A DNA stretch of 59,054 nucleotides from the NCBI GenBank assembly GCA_013334245.1, contig JAAXXZ010000006.1:1-59054 (forward strand), given 5' to 3'. This DNA is from Candidatus Moraniibacteriota bacterium. Lineage in GTDB: Bacteria > Patescibacteriota > Minisyncoccia > Moranbacterales > UBA1568. The position numbers and the translations under genes are program-made. The notes under the pieces are model-generated. The model was not told the DNA's origin, ran no database searches, and saw nothing but the letters and a program-made list of their open reading frames with translations. How positions within the stretch are numbered: position 1 is the first letter of the stretch; each line of letters starts with the position of its first letter. Below are positions 1 through 8,014 of the stretch, in pieces.

Positions 1-114
1 TCTGTCGCACGTTTGAGAAAAGCGATTCTGGAATATCTCCCGTATTACAACGGGGAACGGATCCATATGGGAATCGGGTACCAAACACCCGAAGAAGTGA
101 TGCAAAGGTATTGA
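1..114 (+). CDS. C-terminal end of an integrase-core (rve) transposase, partial
   Basis: The window opens inside a reading frame whose last 37 codons read out to a TGA at 112-114. The tail contains YYNGERIHMGIGYQTPEEVM, which follows the Y-N-x-x-R-x-H-x-x-(L/I)-x-x-x-T-P pattern that closes the catalytic core of DDE transposases of the IS3/IS481 type. Only the tail is visible, so family and intactness cannot be judged. It lies just outside the putative integrated element and is followed by palindromic sequence rather than a clear terminal inverted repeat. Confidence 0.7.
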   Translation, partial: SVARLRKAILEYLPYYNGERIHMGIGYQTPEEVMQRY

Positions 115-181
115 CTAGGAAACGCGACGAATGCCCCATTCGCTCGCATTTAGTTATAGTCAGCAGTCAAGGGCACGAGGC

Positions 182-335
182 AACGGGAGTTTCGTCCTCA
201 GCGCCTGCTAGCGCTTCGTAGTCCAGGGCAGAGCCGAATGTTTCCTATTCGGTCGCATTCATCGACGCTCGAAGACTCGCTTCTGCCCGTCACGTCGCTC
301 GCGAGCGATCGTGACCAGTTCGACTCCCGTTACCC
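182..335. repeat. Inverted fragments of tRNA-Gly sequence flanking a REP-like palindrome (possible old att remnant)
   Basis: Positions 182-190 (AACGGGAGT) match in direct orientation the tRNA-Gly gene at 9621-9629. Positions 318-335 are an exact 18-nt reverse complement of 9617-9634, the T arm and acceptor end of the same tRNA. Between them lies a palindrome at about 289-315 built on GTCACG..CGCTCGCGAGCG..CGTGAC. No complete tRNA can be folded here because the 5' half is missing. I infer that these are leftovers of integration or rearrangement at tRNA-Gly; coincidence is unlikely for the 18-nt match. The rest of 115-478 holds no gene. Confidence 0.5.
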
Positions 336-337
336 AT

Positions 338-379
338 AAGAAAGAAGAAGGGGCTCATATGAGCCCCTTCTTCTTTCCT
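338..379. terminator. Strong bidirectional intrinsic terminator
   Basis: A nearly perfect 21-bp palindrome (arms 338-358 and 359-379, centre CTCATATGAG) has A/G-rich outer flanks that become a T/C-rich tract on either strand. It lies downstream of the large minus-strand NTPase gene (which ends at 479) and of the transposase tail, so it can stop transcription from both sides. Confidence 0.75.
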
Positions 380-478
380 TTGAGCTGGCTGGTGCAGAGC
401 GTTAGAACTGAATCAATGTATAAAACCGGGATTTCTACAGTTCAAAAGTAGAAGCCCAATAAATTAAACTCTGCCTCT

Positions 479-3400
479 CTATTCAACGAATTTCATCTGC
501 ATTCTACCTACAATGTTTCTTATTTTATCTACATGATATACCCCATTCATCTCTAGCCTACCAATATAGTCTTCTCTTGCATGAGAGCCTCCTATTAGCT
601 GTTTTTCTCCTAGAATTGTCCAAAATATCTCACATTCATTTTTCTCAAGAAAATCGAGTAATGCCTTTTTGTTAATCAATAAAACTGATGGAAAACTTTC
701 TTCAAAAATACTTGTTGGCATAGCCACTAGGTGATTTTTCCTATCGAAGAATCTTCCGTCAAGAAGTTTATGTTTCAGCCCCATTTTATTTACCAACCAC
801 TTGCAGGGCATTCTAACCGAGACAGCTCCTGTATGCGAGCCATCCATCGTGAACTCTTTTGCATAAGAATCGTCTGGTACGACTACCTTAATTGGTAAAC
901 TACCCTCTTTTATTCCTGTCTTAGTCCAAATGTTATAATTTCCCCTCAAGTTATCAAATGCTAGAGAGTTAGGGTACTCATCCAGAAATACTTCGTGAAA
1001 ATCGTGCGACTCTGGCATTGATCTCCCCATTAACCTTCTACTTTTTACCAACCTATAGAATGTTTTCGCATCTTTCTTCTTTACAATGTAGCTTTTAAGC
1101 TTATACCAAAGACTACGCGATGGCACATCGTATCTTTCATTTTCTGGGGGAACATCTTCCTGCCAATCAATAAATCCGTCTAAGACAAGCCATTCCCTTG
1201 CGCTATCTCCGGTAATTTGAATAACCTCTTCTGGCTTTGGAATATCTTCTTTTGTTTTCATCCAGTTCTTATCTGACTTTCTACTTTTCCAACCATCGTA
1301 TTTCCCTGAGTCAGACAACCATTGAGAAAAACTCTCTGATACTTTTAAATGATTGTCATTTTGAATAATAAGCGAGGGATCAATGTCTCTTATGTGCGGA
1401 TTCCACGGACCGAGATAATCCTCTTTCTTATCGCTACTCCAACTATTGCCTTTGAACTCGAAGTTATCAGAAAGAAGAGCCATAAATTCATGGTATGCAA
1501 TCCACTGGTATTTTTTCCCAATCCTTTCAGTTTTGCTTTCAGATCTGTCGGGGCTTTCATAACGACTCACTGAACTATCAAATTCTCCATGTAGAGCTTG
1601 ACTATACCCGAGTTCAATCACCCTACTAAACATCCACCGCTGAGCTAATTTAAGATCAAAGCGATCGAGAGGGTCGTTTATTTGTCCGTTACTATTCAGA
1701 AATGGTTTGATGTTTCTGTAAAAAAACTTTCTCTTTATAGGGGAGAGGGATTTTTCAAAATCAGCATGAGCTTTACTCATTTCTATTTTCTGCCTTCTAT
1801 CATATTCCTCTGACTTTTTGAGATCGAACTCCTCATCTTTGAAAGAAGATACTTTGATTGATGCGACTATTTTTGATAAATCTATACCGAAAAAAGGATT
1901 AGTTGCTTTACCAAATAGATTTTGTTGTTGTTTAGTTAAGTCTTTTTTAAATTTATCAAATAAGACTTTTCTATTTACTTCATTACCGTTAAGTCTTCTT
2001 CCAGACCAATGGCCGATAGAATAATCTATGCTCTTTTCGAAATCATCCAGTGGCGCAAAATCATGCATGATCGATGACCATATATCAAGAAATCCACGCT
2101 CCTTGGTTTTATTCTGGAAGAAGTCTTCTGGATAATACTTTCTCTTCAATGTCTTTTCAGATGTGATTCTTTTTGGCCACTTACTTTTAAACGGCGGGTT
2201 CAGGTTAGCCTCCACCACACTTAGTTTTACTTTTTCTTGTATTGCAATTTCAATAAGCCCACGCGCATAATCACGAATTAGGACATTGACTGGGGGGTTT
2301 CCAGTCTTAAAAACAACATTATAAATCCATGTAGCCAGTTCACCTAATTCACGCCTATCTTCTCTGGAATGTGCTGCACATCCATAAGCGACAGCATATA
2401 AACGCTCTAGGATATAGGAATCGTTTATATCCCTGAACTGCTTCAGCAAAATTAATACTACACTTAATCTATTTTTTAAGAGCATGACTAATGCTCTGGT
2501 ACTTTTGTCTCTTAAAAATCTATTCGGTGTGGCAAGAAACCAAACAAGTGTCGTACAACAAAGGCGGATTGATTCATTACTTATGTGTTTTTTGTCTTCA
2601 CCCGACCAACCCCATTCGATCAATCTATCAACTGCATCTCTTTCTCCATATTGATAATGCAGAAAGGTTGACCACCACGAATCCCTATCTGGCATCGAAA
2701 ACCCAGATAGATGTTTATGTAAAAAATCCGCATTAAAGGGGTGGGTCGGTACTGATGCTACAGATAAAAAAGCATTTAGTAAGTTGTTGTGACCCGAGTT
2801 AGTTTTTATAACCCTAGTATTTATATAATCCAGAACGCTCTTTAAGTCCTTTGAAAAGGCGCTCGGCCGTCTCCATATTAGACTCCCAATAAATGCATCC
2901 TCAGCAGCATCTGAGTGTTTTAAGTAGGGTGCAACCTCAATTAATTCGTGCCCCTGTAGGTATTCTGGGCATTGGATAGACAGCGCTTCAATAACACCCC
3001 TGTTCCATGATTTCGCGAGAAATCTTCCAAGCTTTCTTCTTTTTGAAAAAAATACCTTTGCGGTCTCTAAACTCTTATTGCCTTTTCCTATTTCAATTTC
3101 ATACTTTTTGAAGATATACCTTGCTATTAAATGATCACTGAACTTTTGAAATGGGAATCGGAAATCAAACCCTTCGTAGCTACCTTTTTCAACCGAGTAT
3201 CTTGGGACTTTAACTAGAAGCAAGTCTCTCTCCAGAGCCTGCGTAAAGGCTACGGGGTCTACTAATGGATAGGCTTTTTTTACAATTTGGAAAACCTGCT
3301 CTTCTGATACTCTGTCATCATTTTTTTCAACCATTGTGGCCGAGATTCTTTTAATCACAGTATCCCAAATCACATACTCGCCATTACCACTCTTTCCTTT

Positions 3401-4660
3401 TGGAAGCCTAAAGTCAGAAGCGATCTTGTCAGCTGCTTGTTTAATGAATGCCTCGAAGATGTGGGTGGCTCCAATATGCCCCTTAAATGGCTTAATGCTT
3501 TTTAATTGAGTCTCTGTTTTGTCTGATAGATCCTTATTCTTTTTTCCAAACGCAGCACAGAATAGAAGAAGAAACAGCGGTTCTTTAAACTCAGGCAACA
3601 AGAGGGGAATCTCTGGTAGGGGTATTGAAAATTCTTTAAAAAACTTATTCGCTGCTTCCCATTCACGAAATTCGAACCCCCGGTGTTTTTCTTGAACAAA
3701 AAACTTGTTCAGTTTTTTTGTTATTATCTCTTCTTCGAACCCCTCCCTTACACTTACAATCAATCCGATATTTGGATATTTTTTAATTTCTTCAACAAGC
3801 TTACCCAAATTTCTCTTCCAAAAAAGCTGTTGCTTTGTTTCATTTAAAGCGTCAATCATAAGAATTGATCGAGCGCCTGAGCGTTTTCCTGCTGTATTTA
3901 GCATTTTTAAAAACTTACTCTTTGAGACCTTTAGCTCAAGCTGTTTAATAGTCTGTTGTATCGGATCATCGGATGTTGAAAAAAACTCGCCAAAAACAAG
4001 AGCTGTTGGAAGTGGCTTTTTCTTTTGTACCCTGTTCTCTGTAAGATCACACAGTAGGTGAGTTTTTCCAGTTCCAGCCACGCCTGTTAAAAGTAAAAAT
4101 GGAGAGTTTGATAGATTCGCCCCAGTACTAAGAGCAAATTTTATAAAGTAATTTAGCTCCTTTTGAACCTCATAAATATAATGAATATCAGAACCAAATC
4201 TTTCAGTACTTGATTGATAACCCCCTTGGTTTTCAGCTACTTTTTCCTTCTCATGCTTACTCTTTTCTTCTCTTAGTCTATCTGAAAGTTTCCACGAAAA
4301 CTCCTCTGCCTTTTGTGCATTCTTATTAATTTTCTCCCAAGGAATGTCAGAGACGTTGTATTCTTTAACTTTTTTTAAAAGCTCTAAAAGACGAGAGATT
4401 TCGTATTTAAAAGTCGAGTACAGTTTCTTGATTTCTTTATCTTCATAATTTGACGAGACCCAACGAAACTCACGCCTCAATGTGCCGTGGTGCTTCCTTA
4501 TTACAGTATAAAAACCTTCAGTTCGACCGAGTCCATCAAAAATCTCCGCGATTGGTAGATCAACGTTTAACTCAGGAGTGTACCTATTACCCGCGTTTTT
4601 TTTAATTTTCTTTAGGTGGTTTTTAAGCCACGCTACTTGTAGAAAAGTATTATTAGACAT
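479..4660 (-). CDS. Very large STAND-type P-loop NTPase, Avs/AVAST-like putative antiphage protein
   Basis: 1393 residues. About residues 1-185 form a helical, charged N-terminal region with the segment RYTPELNVDLP and no recognisable nuclease, protease or TIR effector. A P-loop NTPase domain follows: Walker A GVAGTGKTH at about 193-201, Walker B SILMIDALNET at about 265-275, and SVRE shortly after, in the arrangement of STAND/NACHT ATPases. The remaining roughly 850 residues are a helical, repeat-like region rich in W, F and L (for example LVWFLATPNRFLRDKSTRAL), as expected for a target-sensing module. Avs proteins are known to recognise phage proteins through such C-terminal regions; placement in that group is my inference from architecture. 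The gene is AT-rich, single, and lies beside a serine recombinase and tRNA-Gly, consistent with a transferred defence gene. The start has no clear Shine-Dalgarno site. A hairpin with a T tract lies just upstream. Confidence 0.7.
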   Translation of the reverse strand: MSNNTFLQVAWLKNHLKKIKKNAGNRYTPELNVDLPIAEIFDGLGRTEGFYTVIRKHHGTLRREFRWVSSNYEDKEIKKLYSTFKYEISRLLELLKKVKEYNVSDIPWEKINKNAQKAEEFSWKLSDRLREEKSKHEKEKVAENQGGYQSSTERFGSDIHYIYEVQKELNYFIKFALSTGANLSNSPFLLLTGVAGTGKTHLLCDLTENRVQKKKPLPTALVFGEFFSTSDDPIQQTIKQLELKVSKSKFLKMLNTAGKRSGARSILMIDALNETKQQLFWKRNLGKLVEEIKKYPNIGLIVSVREGFEEEIITKKLNKFFVQEKHRGFEFREWEAANKFFKEFSIPLPEIPLLLPEFKEPLFLLLFCAAFGKKNKDLSDKTETQLKSIKPFKGHIGATHIFEAFIKQAADKIASDFRLPKGKSGNGEYVIWDTVIKRISATMVEKNDDRVSEEQVFQIVKKAYPLVDPVAFTQALERDLLLVKVPRYSVEKGSYEGFDFRFPFQKFSDHLIARYIFKKYEIEIGKGNKSLETAKVFFSKRRKLGRFLAKSWNRGVIEALSIQCPEYLQGHELIEVAPYLKHSDAAEDAFIGSLIWRRPSAFSKDLKSVLDYINTRVIKTNSGHNNLLNAFLSVASVPTHPFNADFLHKHLSGFSMPDRDSWWSTFLHYQYGERDAVDRLIEWGWSGEDKKHISNESIRLCCTTLVWFLATPNRFLRDKSTRALVMLLKNRLSVVLILLKQFRDINDSYILERLYAVAYGCAAHSREDRRELGELATWIYNVVFKTGNPPVNVLIRDYARGLIEIAIQEKVKLSVVEANLNPPFKSKWPKRITSEKTLKRKYYPEDFFQNKTKERGFLDIWSSIMHDFAPLDDFEKSIDYSIGHWSGRRLNGNEVNRKVLFDKFKKDLTKQQQNLFGKATNPFFGIDLSKIVASIKVSSFKDEEFDLKKSEEYDRRQKIEMSKAHADFEKSLSPIKRKFFYRNIKPFLNSNGQINDPLDRFDLKLAQRWMFSRVIELGYSQALHGEFDSSVSRYESPDRSESKTERIGKKYQWIAYHEFMALLSDNFEFKGNSWSSDKKEDYLGPWNPHIRDIDPSLIIQNDNHLKVSESFSQWLSDSGKYDGWKSRKSDKNWMKTKEDIPKPEEVIQITGDSAREWLVLDGFIDWQEDVPPENERYDVPSRSLWYKLKSYIVKKKDAKTFYRLVKSRRLMGRSMPESHDFHEVFLDEYPNSLAFDNLRGNYNIWTKTGIKEGSLPIKVVVPDDSYAKEFTMDGSHTGAVSVRMPCKWLVNKMGLKHKLLDGRFFDRKNHLVAMPTSIFEESFPSVLLINKKALLDFLEKNECEIFWTILGEKQLIGGSHAREDYIGRLEMNGVYHVDKIRNIVGRMQMKFVE

Positions 4661-4693
4661 AGTTAAGTTAAAAGTAGAACCAGCACTTGTTTC

Positions 4694-4731
4694 TCAAATA
4701 AAACACCCCGTCTCATGCAAGCGCGGGGTGT
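4694..4731 (-). terminator. Hairpin plus T tract in the leader of the STAND NTPase gene
   Basis: On the minus strand an 8-bp stem (4724-4731 with 4703-4710, ACACCCCG/CGGGGTGT, 13-nt loop) is followed by TTTTATTT. It ends about 33 nt before the ATG of the NTPase at 4660. No gene is visible immediately upstream on that strand that would need a terminator, so it may act as a leader attenuator; it could also simply insulate the gene. Confidence 0.55.
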
Positions 4732-5175
4732 GGGATAGTCAGGCGAAGATTCAAAACCTTCGTATAGCTCTTTCCGTACTTTCTTGATTATTTGGGGTAA
4801 TTTTTATCTTGATTTTAAGAAAGCATACCACGAACAGACCTCTCTATCAATAAAAATGCACTACGCCCTTTCTTGAGTGCTCCTCAACTCACTCTGGCAT
4901 GGTCGAGGGGTTCGGAATAAGAAAAGTCATAAAAGTATGTATCTACCAAAAAATGGTTCCTCTAGGGTCATTTTTTGATGCCAAAAACTGATTCTTTGAT
5001 TTTTAAATCAGTTTCTAGGAGTTTTTGAAGCAGCAAAATAGCAGTCCTATATAGGTAGCGCCATTTTGCCGATTCACACTAAAGCCGTTCTGGTGTGATA
5101 AATAAAGCATTTTGAACTTGGAATCTTGATTTTTTAACCAAATTGGAGCATAATTGAGCCACAATCTGTCCTAAC
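4732..5175. other. AT-rich intergenic stretch with serial hairpins, no gene recognised
   Basis: No convincing coding frame. Several perfect small hairpins follow each other: CAAAAAATG/CATTTTTTG near 4947-4979, AACTGATT/AATCAGTT near 4985-5013 and TCACAC/GTGTGA near 5074-5099. The CTAG-containing motifs CTCTAGG and TTCTAGG recur here and onward to about 5915. The region may be the replication or control region of the element; nothing shows this directly. Confidence 0.4.
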
Positions 5176-5330
5176 CCTAGAGCTTCAAAACTCTAGGTAT
5201 GGCGTAATAAATCCTAGATGAATAAAAACGGCCTTATGGCTGGCGCTTATTCATCTAGGTCGATGTCTCGAAAGGGATATCGTGCGGCTTCGAAAGGAGC
5301 TGTAGCCATGTCGTAAGGCCCTTTTTGTTT
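5176..5330 (+). promoter_or_regulatory. Structured leader RNA with pseudoknot and T tract (candidate attenuator)
   Basis: A hairpin CCTAGAG/CTCTAGG (5176-5182 with 5191-5197) is followed by a perfect 13-bp helix (5213-5225 with 5247-5259). The loop of that helix contains GGCCTTATGGCT (5230-5241), which is complementary to AGCCA (5304-5308) and TAAGGCC (5314-5320) with a 5-nt bulge. TAAGGCC is followed at once by CTTTTTGTTT. The loop-to-tail pairing crosses the 13-bp helix, forming a pseudoknot or a switch. The ATG of the next gene is at 5338. Function is inferred; pairing is directly visible. Confidence 0.55.
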
Positions 5331-5337
5331 GCGCAAT

Positions 5338-5754
5338 ATGTTCCATAGGAACAAGATCGAATACAAGGATTTAAACTCCCGAGCTCAAGAAAACTATAAC
5401 TACCACAAGTTATCGGCTGTTCTGGCTGACTACGGCTATACAACTCTCAGACTTTCAGACGACTGGCAATCAGCAGACTGCATCGCAGTTCATCGGGACG
5501 GTAGCTCTATCAAGATCCAACTCAAAGGAAGATTCGTTCTGAACAAGGACTACATGGGGAAAGACCTCTGGATTGCGTTTATGGACAGAAAGTCTTATAA
5601 TTGGTATCTTTATCCACACGATGAGCTTTTGTCAGAACTGGAACTAGATAAAGAATCCTTCAAGTTTGTGGATTGGTTCAAAAATGCTGGCTCCTATACT
5701 GCTGCGACTCTCTCGAGCTCCCTCTCAAAAATCCTAGGGAAACACAAAATCTAA
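5338..5754 (+). CDS. Small protein, possible PD-(D/E)XK-like nuclease
   Basis: 138 residues from ATG 5338; an in-frame TTG at 5329 would add three. The segment DWQSADCIAVHRDG followed by SIKIQLKGR resembles the core of PD-(D/E)XK nucleases, with an acidic residue, then a beta hairpin carrying a Q-x-K in place of E-x-K, but no family can be named with certainty. The protein is soluble, aromatic-rich and lacks membrane segments. It stands alone between two structured leaders inside the putative mobile element, in line with a small element-borne nuclease. No Shine-Dalgarno site is apparent. Confidence 0.55.
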   Translation: MFHRNKIEYKDLNSRAQENYNYHKLSAVLADYGYTTLRLSDDWQSADCIAVHRDGSSIKIQLKGRFVLNKDYMGKDLWIAFMDRKSYNWYLYPHDELLSELELDKESFKFVDWFKNAGSYTAATLSSSLSKILGKHKI

Positions 5755-5885
5755 TACTTCCGAAAAGCCATAAGTCACGAAATCTAGTAAAAAGGCCTAT
5801 ACTCATAATAGAGGGGCGGACATTCACTACTCATACAACTATGTAATACATCGACAATAAATTTCTCTAAATTCCCCGCTTTTGA

Positions 5886-6040
5886 ATTTCTAGCGACTTA
5901 TTGTGTCCTAGAAATCAGCTACCAATACAATGGAGCTGGCGGTAATATGGCTCATCTTAGCTAATTTTTGCTAAGAAGATATATCTCAAGTATTTGAGTT
6001 ATCTTGAAGCCTTTATTACCTCCTGGCTCCTTTTTGTTTT
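5886..6040 (+). promoter_or_regulatory. Second structured leader RNA ending in a T tract (candidate attenuator)
   Basis: A perfect 8-bp hairpin ATTTCTAG/CTAGAAAT (5886-5893 with 5908-5915) precedes a long-range helix in which GGAGC (5932-5936) pairs with GCTCC (6026-6030) and GGTAAT (5941-5946) with ATTACC (6015-6020). Inside it are the hairpins TCTTAGC/GCTAAGA (5955-5961 with 5970-5976) and a stem around 5976-6005. The closing helix is followed directly by TTTTTGTTTT at 6031, and the next ATG is at 6064. The overall plan resembles the leader of the gene at 5338. The remainder of 5755-5885 shows no gene. Confidence 0.5.
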
Positions 6041-6063
6041 GTTAACCAGTAACTGCAACTTTC

Positions 6064-6336
6064 ATGTATCCAGTTATCTATGAGAAAGCCCCGGTCGTGC
6101 ATGTTTCGCTCGATGAATTGGTCGGCAAAGAGATTTCCTTAGGCCTGTACCAGGCCAACGACACATGGGAAAAACACCTTTCCTTGGATTTAGAGAGGGT
6201 CTCATCTACTCTCAATCCTACCGAACGGGAGTCTTTCCAGAAGAAGCGTTTGGGATATGCGCTTTCCCCAAAAGAAAGAAAGGCATTTTCTCGAGCGAAA
6301 GACAAGGTTCAGCTTCTGTTAAACATTAACTCCTAA
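6064..6336 (+). CDS. Unrecognised small protein, first gene of the element operon
   Basis: 90 residues, soluble, with a charged C-terminal half (NPTERESFQKKR and LSPKERKAFSRAKDK) that is probably helical. No family recognised. It is followed after three nucleotides by the next gene and shares its codon style, so it is probably translated as part of a three-gene operon ending in the RepA-like ATPase. Expression is likely to depend on the structured leader just upstream. It may be an accessory replication or control protein; that is a guess from position only. Confidence 0.6.
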   Translation: MYPVIYEKAPVVHVSLDELVGKEISLGLYQANDTWEKHLSLDLERVSSTLNPTERESFQKKRLGYALSPKERKAFSRAKDKVQLLLNINS

Positions 6337-6339
6337 GTT

Positions 6340-6588
6340 ATGGCTTGCAAGCAATGCGACAAGAAAACGTACTTTGCGGAAGACCTCTACACTGCCGCCC
6401 TGCTGATTCACTTCGGGTTCAAGGTTGTGGAAATCCAGAGAAGCAAAGTCGGTGTGAGCTTGGGTTTCCGCGAAACAGACGACCTGTGGGAACTCATTGA
6501 AACGGATAGACTGACCCAGAAGCTCCGGGTTAAACCGAGTAAGTTTTGGGAATCCGTAGATTTCGCGAAAGAATTGATGTACCGCTAG
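6340..6588 (+). CDS. DUF5659-like small protein
   Basis: 82 residues. The segment YFAEDLYTAALLIHFGFKVV matches the pattern of short DUF5659 proteins (a K-T-x-D-L-Y-x-A-A-x-L followed by G-F-K-V), which are common in mobile elements of uncharacterised bacteria and have no known function. A CKQC pair of cysteines sits at the N terminus. It lies 3 nt after the preceding gene and 4 nt before the RepA-like ATPase, so it is almost certainly cotranscribed with both. Confidence 0.6.
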   Translation: MACKQCDKKTYFAEDLYTAALLIHFGFKVVEIQRSKVGVSLGFRETDDLWELIETDRLTQKLRVKPSKFWESVDFAKELMYR

Positions 6589-6592
6589 ACCT

Positions 6593-7657
6593 ATGGAATC
6601 GTTCAAACGCCTGGCGGAAGAGAAAGAGCGTAAGAGGCTTGAAAAAATCAGAGAAAAATTAAAATTGATCAGTTGGAAAGATCTCAGTCAAGAGGAGTAT
6701 GGCGCCTGCGAGTGGATTGTGGACAGAGTCGTCCCTATGGAAGGGGTAACGATCATGTCAGGAGCACCGGCCTCCTATAAAACATGGCTTCTCCTCCAAT
6801 TGGCATCAGACATCGTCCAAGGAACTTCGTTCTTGGGTCAGTTCAGGTGCGAGAAAAAACGTGTCCTCATCGTTGATGAGGAGAACCACGCTCGGCTTCT
6901 ACAAAAGCGACTCCACTCGCTTGGAACTCCTACGGATGTAGAAATTCACCTGATGTCCCAAAAAAACTTTCTCGTAACCGACGAAGCGATGCGAGCAGTT
7001 CTTCTTGAACACTGTGAGAAGACTAAGTCGGAAGTAATCATCTTCGATTCACTCATCCGAATAAGCCATGCGGACGAGAATGACGCAAGGAGTATGGATG
7101 ATGTCTTCCGTGGATTGAAAGCCCTATGCGGGGCGCATAAGACCGTGATCGTAACACACCATGAACGAAAGGAAGGGCTGCAGCAGAGATCATCTGCTCA
7201 GAACAGGATGCGTGGTTCATCCAACATTTCCGCTCAAATTGATTCTCATGTAGCCATTTCGCGCGACAAATTCGATCGAAGGTTGATCACAGTCGAACAT
7301 GCGAAAAGCCGAGAAGAGGAAGAACTTCCATCCTTTAAGGTGGCGGTTCGCTCCGAGAACGATCGGGTGTGGTTTGAGTACCTCGGCGAGCACGACGAGG
7401 GAAAAACGAAGAAGGAAACAGCCGCTGAGGTGATTCCATTAATCCTTCAGGATAATCCGGGTGGCTTCACAAAGACCGAAATTACCACCAAGGTTCTTGA
7501 GTTAGTTGACGTAGGCGGCAAGAATGCGCAAAAGGCTTTGGACGAACTCATCACGAAGGGCGTCGTTGGGACGCGGAAAGGAAAAGGAAATACCCAGGTC
7601 TGTTTGCTGTTGTCTTCGGAAGACGAAGTTTCCGACCACCCTGAAATGGTGATCTGA
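6593..7657 (+). CDS. RepA-like AAA_25 ATPase of a mobile element
   Basis: 354 residues. After a charged 40-residue leader comes an ATPase core of the RepA/AAA_25 type: Walker A variant MSGAPASYKTW at about 56-66, the segment RVLIVDEENH, and Walker B VIIFDSLIR, followed by VIVTHHERK. These are hexameric RecA-fold ATPases related to plasmid RSF1010 RepA, used by plasmids and phages as replicative or primosomal helicases. The C-terminal 90 residues (PLILQDNPGGFTKTEITTKV onward) look like a winged helix that could bind DNA. Together with the recombinase it indicates an element able to excise and possibly replicate. Walker A has YKT where GKT/GKS is usual. Confidence 0.8.
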   Translation: MESFKRLAEEKERKRLEKIREKLKLISWKDLSQEEYGACEWIVDRVVPMEGVTIMSGAPASYKTWLLLQLASDIVQGTSFLGQFRCEKKRVLIVDEENHARLLQKRLHSLGTPTDVEIHLMSQKNFLVTDEAMRAVLLEHCEKTKSEVIIFDSLIRISHADENDARSMDDVFRGLKALCGAHKTVIVTHHERKEGLQQRSSAQNRMRGSSNISAQIDSHVAISRDKFDRRLITVEHAKSREEEELPSFKVAVRSENDRVWFEYLGEHDEGKTKKETAAEVIPLILQDNPGGFTKTEITTKVLELVDVGGKNAQKALDELITKGVVGTRKGKGNTQVCLLLSSEDEVSDHPEMVI

Positions 7658-7717
7658 CTTGGTCTATATACTATCACCGTTTCACCGCTTCAGATCACAA
7701 CAAAGGACCATCTGGTT

Positions 7718-7897
7718 ATGAACGAGACGGACGTAATCAAATTCAAGGAACTCTACGAGGAGGAAACGGGGGATTTCATCTCTCTCGAAGAGTCCTTGAA
7801 GTCCGTCCAAAGCCTGGTCGAGATGGTCCGACTGATCTATAAACCCATAAGAAAAGACTTGTATAAGCGGTGTACAAGAGACGAGGACGCTATATAG
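7718..7897 (+). CDS. Unrecognised 59-residue acidic protein
   Basis: Reads MNETDVIKFKELYEEETGDF and onward to a TAG at 7895-7897. It is acidic in the first half and basic in the last fifteen residues, predicted helical, without cysteines or membrane segments. It lies between the RepA-like ATPase and the recombinase, in the same direction. It could be a small regulator of recombination (a directionality factor is one possibility), but nothing in the sequence proves this. Confidence 0.45.
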   Translation: MNETDVIKFKELYEEETGDFISLEESLKSVQSLVEMVRLIYKPIRKDLYKRCTRDEDAI

Positions 7898-7903
7898 TGA
7901 ACC

Positions 7904-8002
7904 CGTTGACCCAACCAGTATGAACGAGCGTCATAGTGAACCCAGAAAGGCAGCCCTACCGATAGTCCGCTCGATTATTGGGTCAACGAGGGCTGTCTTT
8001 TT
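7904..8002 (+). promoter_or_regulatory. Crossing inverted repeats plus T tract in the recombinase leader
   Basis: Two helices share this leader. CGTTGACCCAA (7904-7914) is perfectly complementary to TTGGGTCAACG (7978-7988). GGCAGCCCT (7949-7957) pairs with AGGGCTGTC (7989-7997, one G-U), which is followed by TTTTT at 7998-8002. The arms interleave, so the helices form a pseudoknot or exclude one another. The recombinase ATG is at 8015, only 12 nt after the T tract. ATAGTGAACCC also occurs twice (7893-7903 and 7933-7943). Likely a transcriptional switch for the recombinase. Confidence 0.6.
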
Positions 8003-8014
8003 GGCTTTCTGATT

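Noticed and set aside
182-335. A tmRNA or complete tRNA suggested by GTTCGACTCCCGTTACCC
   Set aside because: The T stem has no 5' partner (GACCA instead of ACGGG), there is no matching acceptor strand, and no tag reading frame; only a 3' fragment of tRNA-Gly is present.
4660-4800. Short minus-strand frame upstream of the STAND NTPase reading KKVRKELYEGFESSPDYPTP
   Set aside because: No ATG, GTG or TTG start is available in a sensible place and the frame runs through the terminator-like hairpin, so I could not support it as a gene, although the peptide looks protein-like.
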